This document shows, piece after piece, positions 15,699 through 26,517 of a stretch of DNA of 34,793 nucleotides. The stretch is from Chitinophaga pinensis (lineage in GTDB: Bacteria; Pseudomonadota; Gammaproteobacteria; Burkholderiales; Burkholderiaceae_C). Below the pieces are notes generated by a model, which made no database searches, was not told the origin of the DNA, and was given only the letters and a program-made list of their open reading frames with translations. Within the stretch, counting starts at the first letter, position 1; each line of letters opens with the position of its first letter. Where the stretch lies: contig CALPRQ020000038.1 of assembly GCA_943326015.2 (NCBI GenBank), positions 1-34,793 of the forward strand. Direction: 5' to 3'. A program made the translations under genes and the position numbers.

Positions 15699-17861
15699 TT
15701 ATTCGGCGGTCTCGACCCCGGCGCGAACCAGGGCCGGGTCCATCTCGAGCGCGAGTGCGGCGCCGACGGCAGCCAGCAGGGCGGTCAGTGGCAGATGCTG
15801 CAGCAGCAGGCGAGCGACCACCGGATGGCGCAGGTCCATCACGGCCGTTTCGCGGCGGTGTTCCAGCAACACGATGCGCTGATCACGCACGACCAGGAAC
15901 CGTCCGCCTTCCTCGGCGCAATGCTCGGCCAGCAACTCGTGGTCGGCGTTGACGGTGTAGAACAGCACGCTGCCGTCGCAGAGTTCGGCCAGGCCGGCGC
16001 AGGCCTCGTCATCGGCGTTGAGCACCGCACAGCCGCCAGGCAGCACGACATCGACCTGGGTGCGCAACACGTTGCGCATCTGCTCGTGAGTGTGAATATG
16101 GTGGTCTTCCAGTCCCTCGGGCAAGGGCAGACCCGTGACGACACCGACCTGGCAGCGGTCATAGGCCAGGCCGTTCTCAAGGATGCTGCGCGGCAAACTC
16201 TCGATCACCGCCGCCGTGGTGGTGCGGTTCATCAGGATGCGCTGGCCGGACTCCCATTCGCCGGGGCAGGCCGTCTCGATCTTGTCCATCTGCAGGTAGA
16301 GACCCGCGTTGCAGGCCAGGCCCGTCACGTAACCCGCGCGGTAGAGCAGCCAGCCGGTCAGCATGGCGACCGCCGTGGTGTGCTCGACCCCGCTGATGCC
16401 GACCACCGGGATGCGGCCGCTGTCCTCGGTGCCCATCAGGTGCTCGACGATGGCCTCGCCGACCGGGCGCGGCTGGCCGACGGCCGGTTGCAGGTGCATC
16501 AGCAGGCCGGGACCGGCGTTGACCTCGATGATGGCGCCGCCCTGGGCTTCGAGCGGGCGCGAGATGTCGGTCGCGACCACGTCGACGCCAGCGATGTCGA
16601 GACCGACGATGCGTGCGGCCAAGGCGGCCAGCTCGGCGATCGAGGGGTGGACCAGGTCGGTGATGTCCTGGTTCAGTACGCCGTTGCGTTCGAGCAGGAT
16701 CTTGCGGCCCGTCTCGGGTACCGATTCGGGCGTCAGGCCCTGACGCTGCAGCTCCAGCATGACCTTGCGGTTGGCCGGCAGCAGCACCGGGTTGAGCGGA
16801 AAATGCTCCTCGACGCCACGGCGCGGGTCGGAGTTGATCTGGGCCTCGACCAGTTGCACCACGCTGGACTGGCCGTCGGCCGTGATGTAGGACAGCTCAC
16901 CGCGCACGGCGGCGACCATCTTGTCGCCGACGATCAGCAGCCGATGCTCCTCGCCCTCGACCATGCGTTCGACCATGACATAGGAGCTGACCTTGGCCGC
17001 GATCTCGTAGGCGGCCATGACCTGTTCGCGGGTGTGCAGGTCCAGCACCACGCCGCGGCCGCGGTTGGCATCCGACGGCTTGACCACCACCGGAAAACCG
17101 ATGTCCTGCGCCGCTTCCCAGGCCTCCTCAGCGTTGTCGACCTCCTGGCCTTCGGGAATCGGCACGCCGCAGGACTTGAGCAGCTCCTTGGTCAGCTCCT
17201 TGTCCTTGGAGATGCCTTCGGCGATTGCGCTGGTACGGTCGGTCTCGGCGGTCCAGATGCGGCGCTGCTTGGCGCCGTAGCCGAACTGGACCAGGTTGCC
17301 GTCATCGATCAGGCGGATATGCGGGATCTTGCGCTGGGTGGCGGCCTCGACGATGGCGCGCGTGCTCGGACCCAGGGCATGCAGCTCGATCAGGGTCTTG
17401 AGCTGCTGCACGCAGGCGGCGACATCGAAGGGTTCGTCGTTGATCGCGGCCATCACGAGGTCGCGGGCGTCGTTCAGCGCCTGGATGCCGACTTCCTTCT
17501 GGCCAGTGCGCACCACCACCTTGTAGACGCCGCGCTGGTCGGTCGAGCGCGCCTTGCCGAAGGCCGACGGCAGGCCGGCCAGGTTCTGCAGCTCGATCGA
17601 GACATGCTCCATGATGTGGCCGGGCCAGGTGCCGTCGCGCAGGCGCTCGACGAAACCGCCGCGATAGCCCAGGCCGCAATGGTGTTCGTGCAGGCCCGGC
17701 AGCCAGGTCAGCAGCCGGTCGGTGAAGCCGGGCAGGGTGTGGGAGGGGCAATCTTCGAGTGCGCCAATGTCTATCAGGACTTCGACTGCCTGGTGGTAGG
17801 TCCAGATGCTGGGGCCGCGCAGGTGATTGGTTCGCAGGATCTGTATGGGTTGATACTTCAT
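15699..17861 (-). CDS. cphA': Cyanophycin synthetase-like CphA' with a degenerate Mur-ligase domain
   Basis: A 720-residue paralogue of CphA, first gene of the cphA'-cphA operon. The N-domain is intact and resembles cyanobacterial CphA1: YRGGFVERLRDGTWPGHIMEHVSIELQNLAG with His82, Glu85, His86 and Glu90, plus His60/His61 before it. The ATP-grasp domain is intact (VVVKPSDANRGRGVV, HRLLIVGDKMVAAVRG, EVNAGPGLLMHLQP). The Mur-ligase-like domain is broken: the P-loop reads GISGVEHTT (Glu493, His494), with no lysine, and the protein stops about 140 residues before the end of CphA. Arginine addition by this subunit is therefore unlikely. ATG at 17861 gives the canonical N-terminus KYQPIQILRTNHLRGPSIW; the frame is open to 18008. 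Paired cphA/cphA' loci are known in other betaproteobacteria, such as Cupriavidus and Bordetella. Confidence 0.93.
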   Translation of the reverse strand: MKYQPIQILRTNHLRGPSIWTYHQAVEVLIDIGALEDCPSHTLPGFTDRLLTWLPGLHEHHCGLGYRGGFVERLRDGTWPGHIMEHVSIELQNLAGLPSAFGKARSTDQRGVYKVVVRTGQKEVGIQALNDARDLVMAAINDEPFDVAACVQQLKTLIELHALGPSTRAIVEAATQRKIPHIRLIDDGNLVQFGYGAKQRRIWTAETDRTSAIAEGISKDKELTKELLKSCGVPIPEGQEVDNAEEAWEAAQDIGFPVVVKPSDANRGRGVVLDLHTREQVMAAYEIAAKVSSYVMVERMVEGEEHRLLIVGDKMVAAVRGELSYITADGQSSVVQLVEAQINSDPRRGVEEHFPLNPVLLPANRKVMLELQRQGLTPESVPETGRKILLERNGVLNQDITDLVHPSIAELAALAARIVGLDIAGVDVVATDISRPLEAQGGAIIEVNAGPGLLMHLQPAVGQPRPVGEAIVEHLMGTEDSGRIPVVGISGVEHTTAVAMLTGWLLYRAGYVTGLACNAGLYLQMDKIETACPGEWESGQRILMNRTTTAAVIESLPRSILENGLAYDRCQVGVVTGLPLPEGLEDHHIHTHEQMRNVLRTQVDVVLPGGCAVLNADDEACAGLAELCDGSVLFYTVNADHELLAEHCAEEGGRFLVVRDQRIVLLEHRRETAVMDLRHPVVARLLLQHLPLTALLAAVGAALALEMDPALVRAGVETAE

Positions 17862-18053
17862 GTCGAGGCCGGATGCAATGGGCTGATGTGGGCAGATTTT
17901 CGGAATCGGCTCAGCTTTACAATCTGAACAAACTGAATCAGGATGGTCATAGGGACAGTTGGTTGACCTGTCCGGCGGGCCAGCCGCCTTCTGCGCTGGA
18001 TTTTCCACTCACTTCGTGCCCTTGGCGAACAGTCTCTAAAAATTTATTGCAAC
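17862..18053. promoter_or_regulatory. Divergent intergenic region of the cyanophycin locus
   Basis: These 192 bp separate the leftward cphA'-cphA operon from the rightward ABC transporter operon and must hold both promoters. The stretch before the ABC gene is locally AT-rich (CTAAAAATTTATTG, about 18035-18048) and contains TTGGCG near 18024, a possible promoter core. No convincing consensus pair or operator palindrome was found for the cphA' side. Confidence 0.5.
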
Positions 18054-20324
18054 ATGACGTCACACAAGGAACAGGCTGAACTGCCGTCGGGTTTCCCGGC
18101 GGCCTGGCGATCCACGGTCACGGCCAGGCTGGGCAGCGTCCCGGTCCAGGCCTGGCTGGAGCTCGACCTCGACGAGCAACTGCGCTTCGGAGCCGGCTTG
18201 CTGCTGGTCACGGCCGACGAGCTCTGGGCGCTGGAGGGCGGCACCGAGCAGCCGGTCCTGCGTCACTGGGCGCTGAATCAGGACCTCAAGCTGCTGTGCA
18301 GCGACCACAACGGGGTCGGACTGCTGGAGCTGGTGCAGGGCGGCGAGCGCCTCGGCGCCTGGCGCTACACGCTGGGCGCCCATGTGCAGGCCAACCGACT
18401 GCTCGAGCAGTTCGAGGCCCGGCGCGAGTTCCTGCTGCATGGCAAGCCGATGCAGCTGGCGCCGCTGAGCCTGTGTCCGCAATGCCAGTCGCCGCTGGAC
18501 CCCGACCTCGACGAGTGCGAGGTCTGCGCCCGGGTGATCCACACGCCGCCTTCGACCTGGACCCTGTTGCGCCTGTGGCGCTTCGCCCATCCCTATCGCT
18601 GGCAGCTGCTGACGGGCTTCCTGCTGACGCTGGCCTCGACTGCCGCGACGCTGGTGCCGCCCTACCTGACCATGCCGCTGATGGACAAGGTGCTGATTCC
18701 CTATCAGAACGGCAAGCCGATCGATACCGGACTGGTCACCTTGCTGCTCGGCGGCCTGCTCGGCTCGGCCCTGCTGGCCTGGGCGCTGGGCTGGATCAAG
18801 ACCTACATCCTGGCGCTGGTGTCCGAGCGCATCGGTGCCGACCTGCGCACCACCACCTACGAACACCTGCTCAAGCTCTCGCTCGAATACTTCGGCGGAC
18901 GGCGCACCGGGGACCTGATGGCGCGTATCGGCAACGAGACCGACCGCATCAACGTCTTCCTGTCGCTGCACCTGCTGGACTTCGCGACCGACGTGCTGAT
19001 GATCGTGATGACGGCCAGCATCCTGTTCTCGATCAACCCGACGCTGGCGCTGGCGACGCTGCTGCCGTTGCCTTTCATCGGCTGGCTGATCCATGCCGTG
19101 CGTGACCGCCTGCGCACCGGTTTCGAGAAGATCGACCGGGTCTGGTCCGAGGTCACCAGCGTGCTGGCCGACACCATTCCCGGCATCCGGGTGGTCAAGG
19201 CTTTTGCCCAGGAGGACCGCGAGGCGCAGCGCTTCCGCGATGCCAACCGCTACAACCTGGAAGTCAACGACCGGCTCAACAAGCTGTGGTCGCTGTTTTC
19301 TCCAACCGTTTCGCTGATGACCGAGATCGGTCTGCTGATGGTCTGGGGCTTTGGCATCTGGCTGGTGTCCAAGGACAGCATCTCGGTCGGCGTGCTGACG
19401 GCCTTCATCGCCTACATCGGCCGCTTCTACACCAGACTCGACTCGATGAGCCGGATCGTCTCGGTGACGCAGAAAGCGGCATCGGGCGCCAAGCGGATCT
19501 TCGACATCCTCGATCATGTCTCCAGCGTGCCCGAGCCGGCCCAGCCGGTGGTGCTGCCCAGGATGCGCGGCAAGATCGAGCTGCGCGGAGCGGGTTTCCG
19601 CTACGGCAACCGGGCGGTGATCCGCGACCTCGACCTGACCCTCAACGAGGGCGAGATGGTTGGCCTGGTCGGTCACAGCGGTTCGGGCAAGAGCACGCTG
19701 GTCAACCTGATCTGCCGCTTCTACGATCTGGCCGAAGGCGCGATCCTGGTCGACGGCACCGACATCCGCCAGATGGGCATTGCCGACTACCGGCGTCACA
19801 TCGGCCTGGTGCTGCAGGAACCCTTCCTGTTCTTCGGCACCATTGCCGAGAACATCGCCTACGGCAAGCCCGACGCGACGCGCGAGGAGATCGTCGCAGC
19901 GGCCCGCGCGGCGCACGCGCATGACTTCATCCTGCGGCTGCCGCTGGGCTACGACTCGCTGGTCGGCGAGCGCGGCCAGGGCCTGTCGGGCGGCGAACGC
20001 CAGCGCATCTCGATCGCGCGCGCGCTGCTGATCGACCCGCGCATCCTGATCCTCGACGAGGCGACTTCCGCCGTCGATACCGAGACCGAGAAGGAGATCC
20101 AGAAGGCGCTCGACAACCTGGTCAAGGGCCGCACCACGATCGCCATCGCGCACCGCCTGTCCACCCTGCGCAAGGCCGACCGTCTGGTCGTGATGGACAA
20201 GGGCATCAAGGTCGAGGAGGGCACGCACGACGACCTGATCGCACGCGAAGGCGCCTATTTCCGCCTCTACCAGGCGCAGCAGCGCCAGGCCGAGGCCAAC
20301 CGCGACATGCTGCCGGAGGATTGA
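18054..20324 (+). CDS. Cyanophycin-associated ABC exporter with N-terminal zinc ribbon (fused permease and ATPase)
   Basis: A 756-residue half-transporter. Residues 1-160 are an unusual soluble N-terminal domain ending in a zinc ribbon, Cys141, Cys144, Cys155 and Cys158 (CPQC and CEVC). Six membrane helices follow (about 180-450). The ATPase domain has Walker A HSGSGKST (Lys546), signature LSGGERQR (from 644), Walker B RILILDEATSAVD and the switch histidine in IAIAHRLST. The permease-ATPase order and type-1 exporter fold point to export, lipid flipping or a regulatory role rather than import. It is divergent from cphA' and 4 bp upstream of a DUF1854 gene; this pair is repeatedly found beside cyanophycin synthetases in proteobacteria. 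Its substrate is unknown; a link to cyanophycin or its dipeptide is inferred from position only. Confidence 0.9.
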   Translation: MTSHKEQAELPSGFPAAWRSTVTARLGSVPVQAWLELDLDEQLRFGAGLLLVTADELWALEGGTEQPVLRHWALNQDLKLLCSDHNGVGLLELVQGGERLGAWRYTLGAHVQANRLLEQFEARREFLLHGKPMQLAPLSLCPQCQSPLDPDLDECEVCARVIHTPPSTWTLLRLWRFAHPYRWQLLTGFLLTLASTAATLVPPYLTMPLMDKVLIPYQNGKPIDTGLVTLLLGGLLGSALLAWALGWIKTYILALVSERIGADLRTTTYEHLLKLSLEYFGGRRTGDLMARIGNETDRINVFLSLHLLDFATDVLMIVMTASILFSINPTLALATLLPLPFIGWLIHAVRDRLRTGFEKIDRVWSEVTSVLADTIPGIRVVKAFAQEDREAQRFRDANRYNLEVNDRLNKLWSLFSPTVSLMTEIGLLMVWGFGIWLVSKDSISVGVLTAFIAYIGRFYTRLDSMSRIVSVTQKAASGAKRIFDILDHVSSVPEPAQPVVLPRMRGKIELRGAGFRYGNRAVIRDLDLTLNEGEMVGLVGHSGSGKSTLVNLICRFYDLAEGAILVDGTDIRQMGIADYRRHIGLVLQEPFLFFGTIAENIAYGKPDATREEIVAAARAAHAHDFILRLPLGYDSLVGERGQGLSGGERQRISIARALLIDPRILILDEATSAVDTETEKEIQKALDNLVKGRTTIAIAHRLSTLRKADRLVVMDKGIKVEEGTHDDLIAREGAYFRLYQAQQRQAEANRDMLPED

Positions 20325-20328
20325 AACC

Positions 20329-20793
20329 ATGCCTACCCTGCGTATCCAACGCAACTCGCTGGGCCGACTCAAGGTCCATACGCCGGACGGCACCGTCCAC
20401 GAGCCGGTCACGGCCGTGCGCGCCTTCCCGATCCAGACGCCGGCGGCCAACATCTCGCTGGTGGGACCCAGCGGCCACGAAGTCGCCTGGATTGCCGACC
20501 TGGCCGAATTGCCGCCCGAGCAGCGCGACTTGCTCGAACAGGAACTGCACCAGCGCGAGTTCATGCCGCTGATCCAGCGCCTGCTCGAAGTCAGCTCCTT
20601 CGCCACGCCCAGCACCTGGACGGTGGAGACCGACCGTGGCCGTTGCCAGTTCGTGCTCAAGGGCGAGGAGGACATCCGACGCCTGAACGCGACCACCCTG
20701 CTGGTGCACGACAGTCATGGCGTGCAGTTCATGATTCGCGACCCGCTGTCGCTCGACAAGCAAAGCCGCAAGCTGCTCGACCGCTTCCTCTGA
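20329..20793 (+). CDS. DUF1854 protein associated with cyanophycin metabolism
   Basis: A 154-residue soluble protein with no signal peptide or membrane segment. Features seen include TPDGTVHEPVTAVRAFPI, LVGPSGHEVAWIADLAELP, a charged helix rich in Glu and Gln, and VLKGEEDIRRLNATTLLVHDSHGVQFMIRDPLSLDKQSRKLLDRFL. This pattern matches DUF1854, a family of unknown biochemical role that accompanies the cyanophycin-linked ABC transporter. It starts 4 bp after the transporter stop and ends 3 bp before the next gene, so all three are surely co-translated. It may be a cytosolic partner of the transporter; this is inference. Confidence 0.87.
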   Translation: MPTLRIQRNSLGRLKVHTPDGTVHEPVTAVRAFPIQTPAANISLVGPSGHEVAWIADLAELPPEQRDLLEQELHQREFMPLIQRLLEVSSFATPSTWTVETDRGRCQFVLKGEEDIRRLNATTLLVHDSHGVQFMIRDPLSLDKQSRKLLDRFL

Positions 20794-20796
20794 GCC

Positions 20797-21774
20797 ATGA
20801 CCCACCACAATCCCCGGGCCTTGCTCAAGCCGGCGATGCGCGGCGTGCTCGACCGCATTGCACGCGCCAACCGCCTGCCGCTGCACCTGCTCACGCCCGA
20901 GCAGGCCAGGGCCTTCTACGAGGCCGGTTCCGGCGTGCTCGACATCCCGCCGCACAAGCTGAAAAGGGTCGATGAGCTGCAGATCCCGACCCGCGACGGC
21001 GACCAGATTGCCGCGCGTTTGTATGCGCCAGCCATGCCGGATACCGAGCCTGGTCTGCCGGTCTTGCTCTATCTGCACGGCGGGGGTTTCACGATCGGCA
21101 GCCTCAACACGCATGACAGCCTGTGCCGCCATCTGGCGCATCTGGCACATTGCGCGGTGCTATCGGTTGACTACCGGCTGGCGCCTGAGCACAAGTTCCC
21201 GACCGCGGTCGATGACGCCTGGGACAGTCTGGTCTGGCTGCATGCCCAGGCGGCCGGACTGGGGCTCGACCCGGAGCGGATCGCCGTCGGTGGCGACAGC
21301 GCGGGCGGCACGCTGAGCCTGGCAACCGCAATCCAGGCCCGCGACGCCGGCCTGCGGCTGGCGCTGCAGCTACTGTTCTACCCGGGCTGCACGCCGCGGC
21401 GCGACACGCCGTCGCAGAAGACCTTCGGCCACGGCTTCCTGCTGGAGTCCGAGGCCATCCAGTGGTTTTTCAGCCAGTACCTGACTCAGGACGAGCAGTA
21501 CGAGGACTGGCGTTTCGCGCCGCTGATGGCCCATGACCTCGACGGCGTGGCGCCGGCCTGGTTCGGTCTGGCCGAGTGCGATCCGCTGGTCGACGAAGGC
21601 GTGCTGATGGCGGATCACCTGCGCCTGAGCGGGGTGCCGGTCGAGCTCGAGATCTACCGCGGCGTGGTGCATGACTTCATCAAGATGGGACGCGCCATTC
21701 CAGAGGCGCTGACCGCGCACCAGGACGCGGCGCGGGCGCTGCGGCAGGCCTTCGAGCTGGCGCCGCTGGCCTGA
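20797..21774 (+). CDS. Alpha/beta hydrolase, hormone-sensitive lipase (HSL) family
   Basis: A 325-residue esterase-type hydrolase. The oxyanion-hole motif HGGG is at residues 94-97. The nucleophile elbow GDSAGG carries Ser168. The acid is Asp262 in LAECDPLVDEG and the base His292 in YRGVVHDFIKM. YRLAPEHKFPTAVDDA is also typical of the HSL (bacterial type IV) family. There is no signal peptide. ATG at 20797 lies 3 bp after the DUF1854 stop, so it is the third gene of the ABC-DUF1854 operon. HSL enzymes usually hydrolyse short acyl esters. Whether this one takes part in cyanophycin turnover or is a passenger cannot be told from sequence. Confidence 0.92.
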   Translation: MTHHNPRALLKPAMRGVLDRIARANRLPLHLLTPEQARAFYEAGSGVLDIPPHKLKRVDELQIPTRDGDQIAARLYAPAMPDTEPGLPVLLYLHGGGFTIGSLNTHDSLCRHLAHLAHCAVLSVDYRLAPEHKFPTAVDDAWDSLVWLHAQAAGLGLDPERIAVGGDSAGGTLSLATAIQARDAGLRLALQLLFYPGCTPRRDTPSQKTFGHGFLLESEAIQWFFSQYLTQDEQYEDWRFAPLMAHDLDGVAPAWFGLAECDPLVDEGVLMADHLRLSGVPVELEIYRGVVHDFIKMGRAIPEALTAHQDAARALRQAFELAPLA

Positions 21775-21820
21775 AGAATCGCGCAAGACCACGAGGGGAG
21801 CATGTTTTCCCCTGAAAAAC

Positions 21821-21826
21821 TACAAT
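21821..21826 (+). promoter_or_regulatory. Possible -10 element for the YgiQ-type gene
   Basis: TACAAT (5 of 6 to TATAAT) lies 28 bp before the ATG at 21855, leaving a short leader. No good -35 hexamer is seen at the right distance. A GGGGA/TCCCC inverted repeat at 21794-21813 just upstream could end the preceding operon, but it lacks a T-run. This call is weak. Confidence 0.35.
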
Positions 21827-21854
21827 GGCGGGTTGTCCCGGACCCAGGCCCGCC

Positions 21855-24224
<2,370 letters not shown>

Positions 24225-24243
24225 GCAGTCGCCGAGGTAAACA

Positions 24244-24274
24244 AGAAAGGGCGTCCCCAAAGGACGCCCTTTCT
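24244..24274. terminator. Bidirectional hairpin terminator
   Basis: A perfect 13-bp stem (AGAAAGGGCGTCC at 24244-24256, complement at 24262-24274) with a 5-base loop CCAAA. The outer A and T runs let it act on both strands. It sits between the convergent radical SAM gene and pobA. Confidence 0.88.
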
Positions 24275-24292
24275 CATCTGCGCGAGATCAGA

Positions 24293-25606
<1,314 letters not shown>

Positions 25607-25653
25607 CCGCGCAGAATCAATCCGCCATCCAGAAAAACATCAAGGCAGACCAG

Positions 25654-26475
25654 ATGACGATTGCACGCGCCGACTTCATCGAGGGCATGGCCAAGGGCCT
25701 GGCGGTGCTGGAAAGCTTCGACACCGAGCGCCAGCGCCTCAACGCGACCCAGGCGGCGCAACGGGCCGGCCTTACGCGCGCAGCCGCGCGGCGCCACCTG
25801 CTCACGCTCGCGCACCTGGGCTATCTGGAGAGCGATGGCAGCCATTTCTGGCTGTCGGCCAAGGTGCTGCGCTTTTCCGGCAGCTACCTGGCCAGCGCCA
25901 GGCTGCCGCGCACGGTGCAGCCGACCCTGAACCGGCTGGCGGCGCAGACGCGCGACGCCTATTCGGTCGCGGTGCTGGAGGGCGATGCGATCGTGATCGT
26001 GGCGCGCAGCGTCGTCGCCCAGTTCATGGGGGACTGGAATGGCAGCTCGCTTGCCCTGGGACAGTCGCCGCCACCCAGCAGCCGGCTGATGGCCTATGGC
26101 ATGCACCTGGGGGCACGGCTGCCGGCGCACGCCAGTTCGACCGGCCGTGTGTTGCTGGCCTCCCTGCCGGAGCCTGAACTGTCCGCCTGGCTGGAGGGCA
26201 GGGCGCTGGCGCGCTTGACACCCCATACCGTGACCGATCACCGCCAATTGCGCGAGATCCTGGCACAGATCCGGCAACAGGACTGGTGCATCGCGAGCGA
26301 GGAACATGAACTCGGCGTGCATGCGGTCGCCGTGCCGCTGCGCAATCTGGAAGGAAAAACCGTGGGGGCGCTCAATGCCGTGCTGACGCCAGCGCGGCTG
26401 GCCAGGGGCGCGATCCAGCGCGAACTGCTGCCCCTGTTGCAGGAAGCCGCGCGTGAATTGCGGGTCCTGCTCTAG
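25654..26475 (+). CDS. pobR: IclR-family regulator, likely PobR-type activator of pobA
   Basis: A 273-residue IclR-family protein. The N-terminal winged helix-turn-helix includes [29 protein letters not shown] (about residues 31-59). The effector-binding domain includes [35 protein letters not shown] and [19 protein letters not shown] at 25654 gives the family N-terminus [20 protein letters not shown]; the frame is open from 25531, but that would consume the promoter region. It is divergent from pobA, so control of pobA in response to 4-hydroxybenzoate is the likely function. Paralogues such as PcaR/PcaU have very similar sequences, so the gene symbol rests on position. Confidence 0.85.
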   Translation: MTIARADFIEGMAKGLAVLESFDTERQRLNATQAAQRAGLTRAAARRHLLTLAHLGYLESDGSHFWLSAKVLRFSGSYLASARLPRTVQPTLNRLAAQTRDAYSVAVLEGDAIVIVARSVVAQFMGDWNGSSLALGQSPPPSSRLMAYGMHLGARLPAHASSTGRVLLASLPEPELSAWLEGRALARLTPHTVTDHRQLREILAQIRQQDWCIASEEHELGVHAVAVPLRNLEGKTVGALNAVLTPARLARGAIQRELLPLLQEAARELRVLL

Positions 26476-26487
26476 GGGCAGTAAAAT
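26458..26487 (+). promoter_or_regulatory. Possible purL promoter
   Basis: TAAAAT at 26482-26487 (5 of 6 to the -10 consensus) lies 18 bp after TTGCGG at 26458-26463, a weak -35. It overlaps the end of the upstream regulator gene and would give a leader of about 24 bases before the purL GTG. No Shine-Dalgarno is evident in that leader. Confidence 0.4.
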
Positions 26488-26517
26488 TCCGGGTCTTTCT
26501 CCCACTCCAGCCACCAA

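Noticed and set aside
13110-17927. Long plus-strand open frames opposite cphA and cphA'
   Set aside because: Both regions encode full cyanophycin synthetase sequences on the minus strand; the opposite frames have the biased composition of shadow frames.
18060-20696. An 878-residue minus-strand frame opposite the ABC transporter
   Set aside because: It is antisense to a protein with all ABC motifs in order, and it shows no family of its own.
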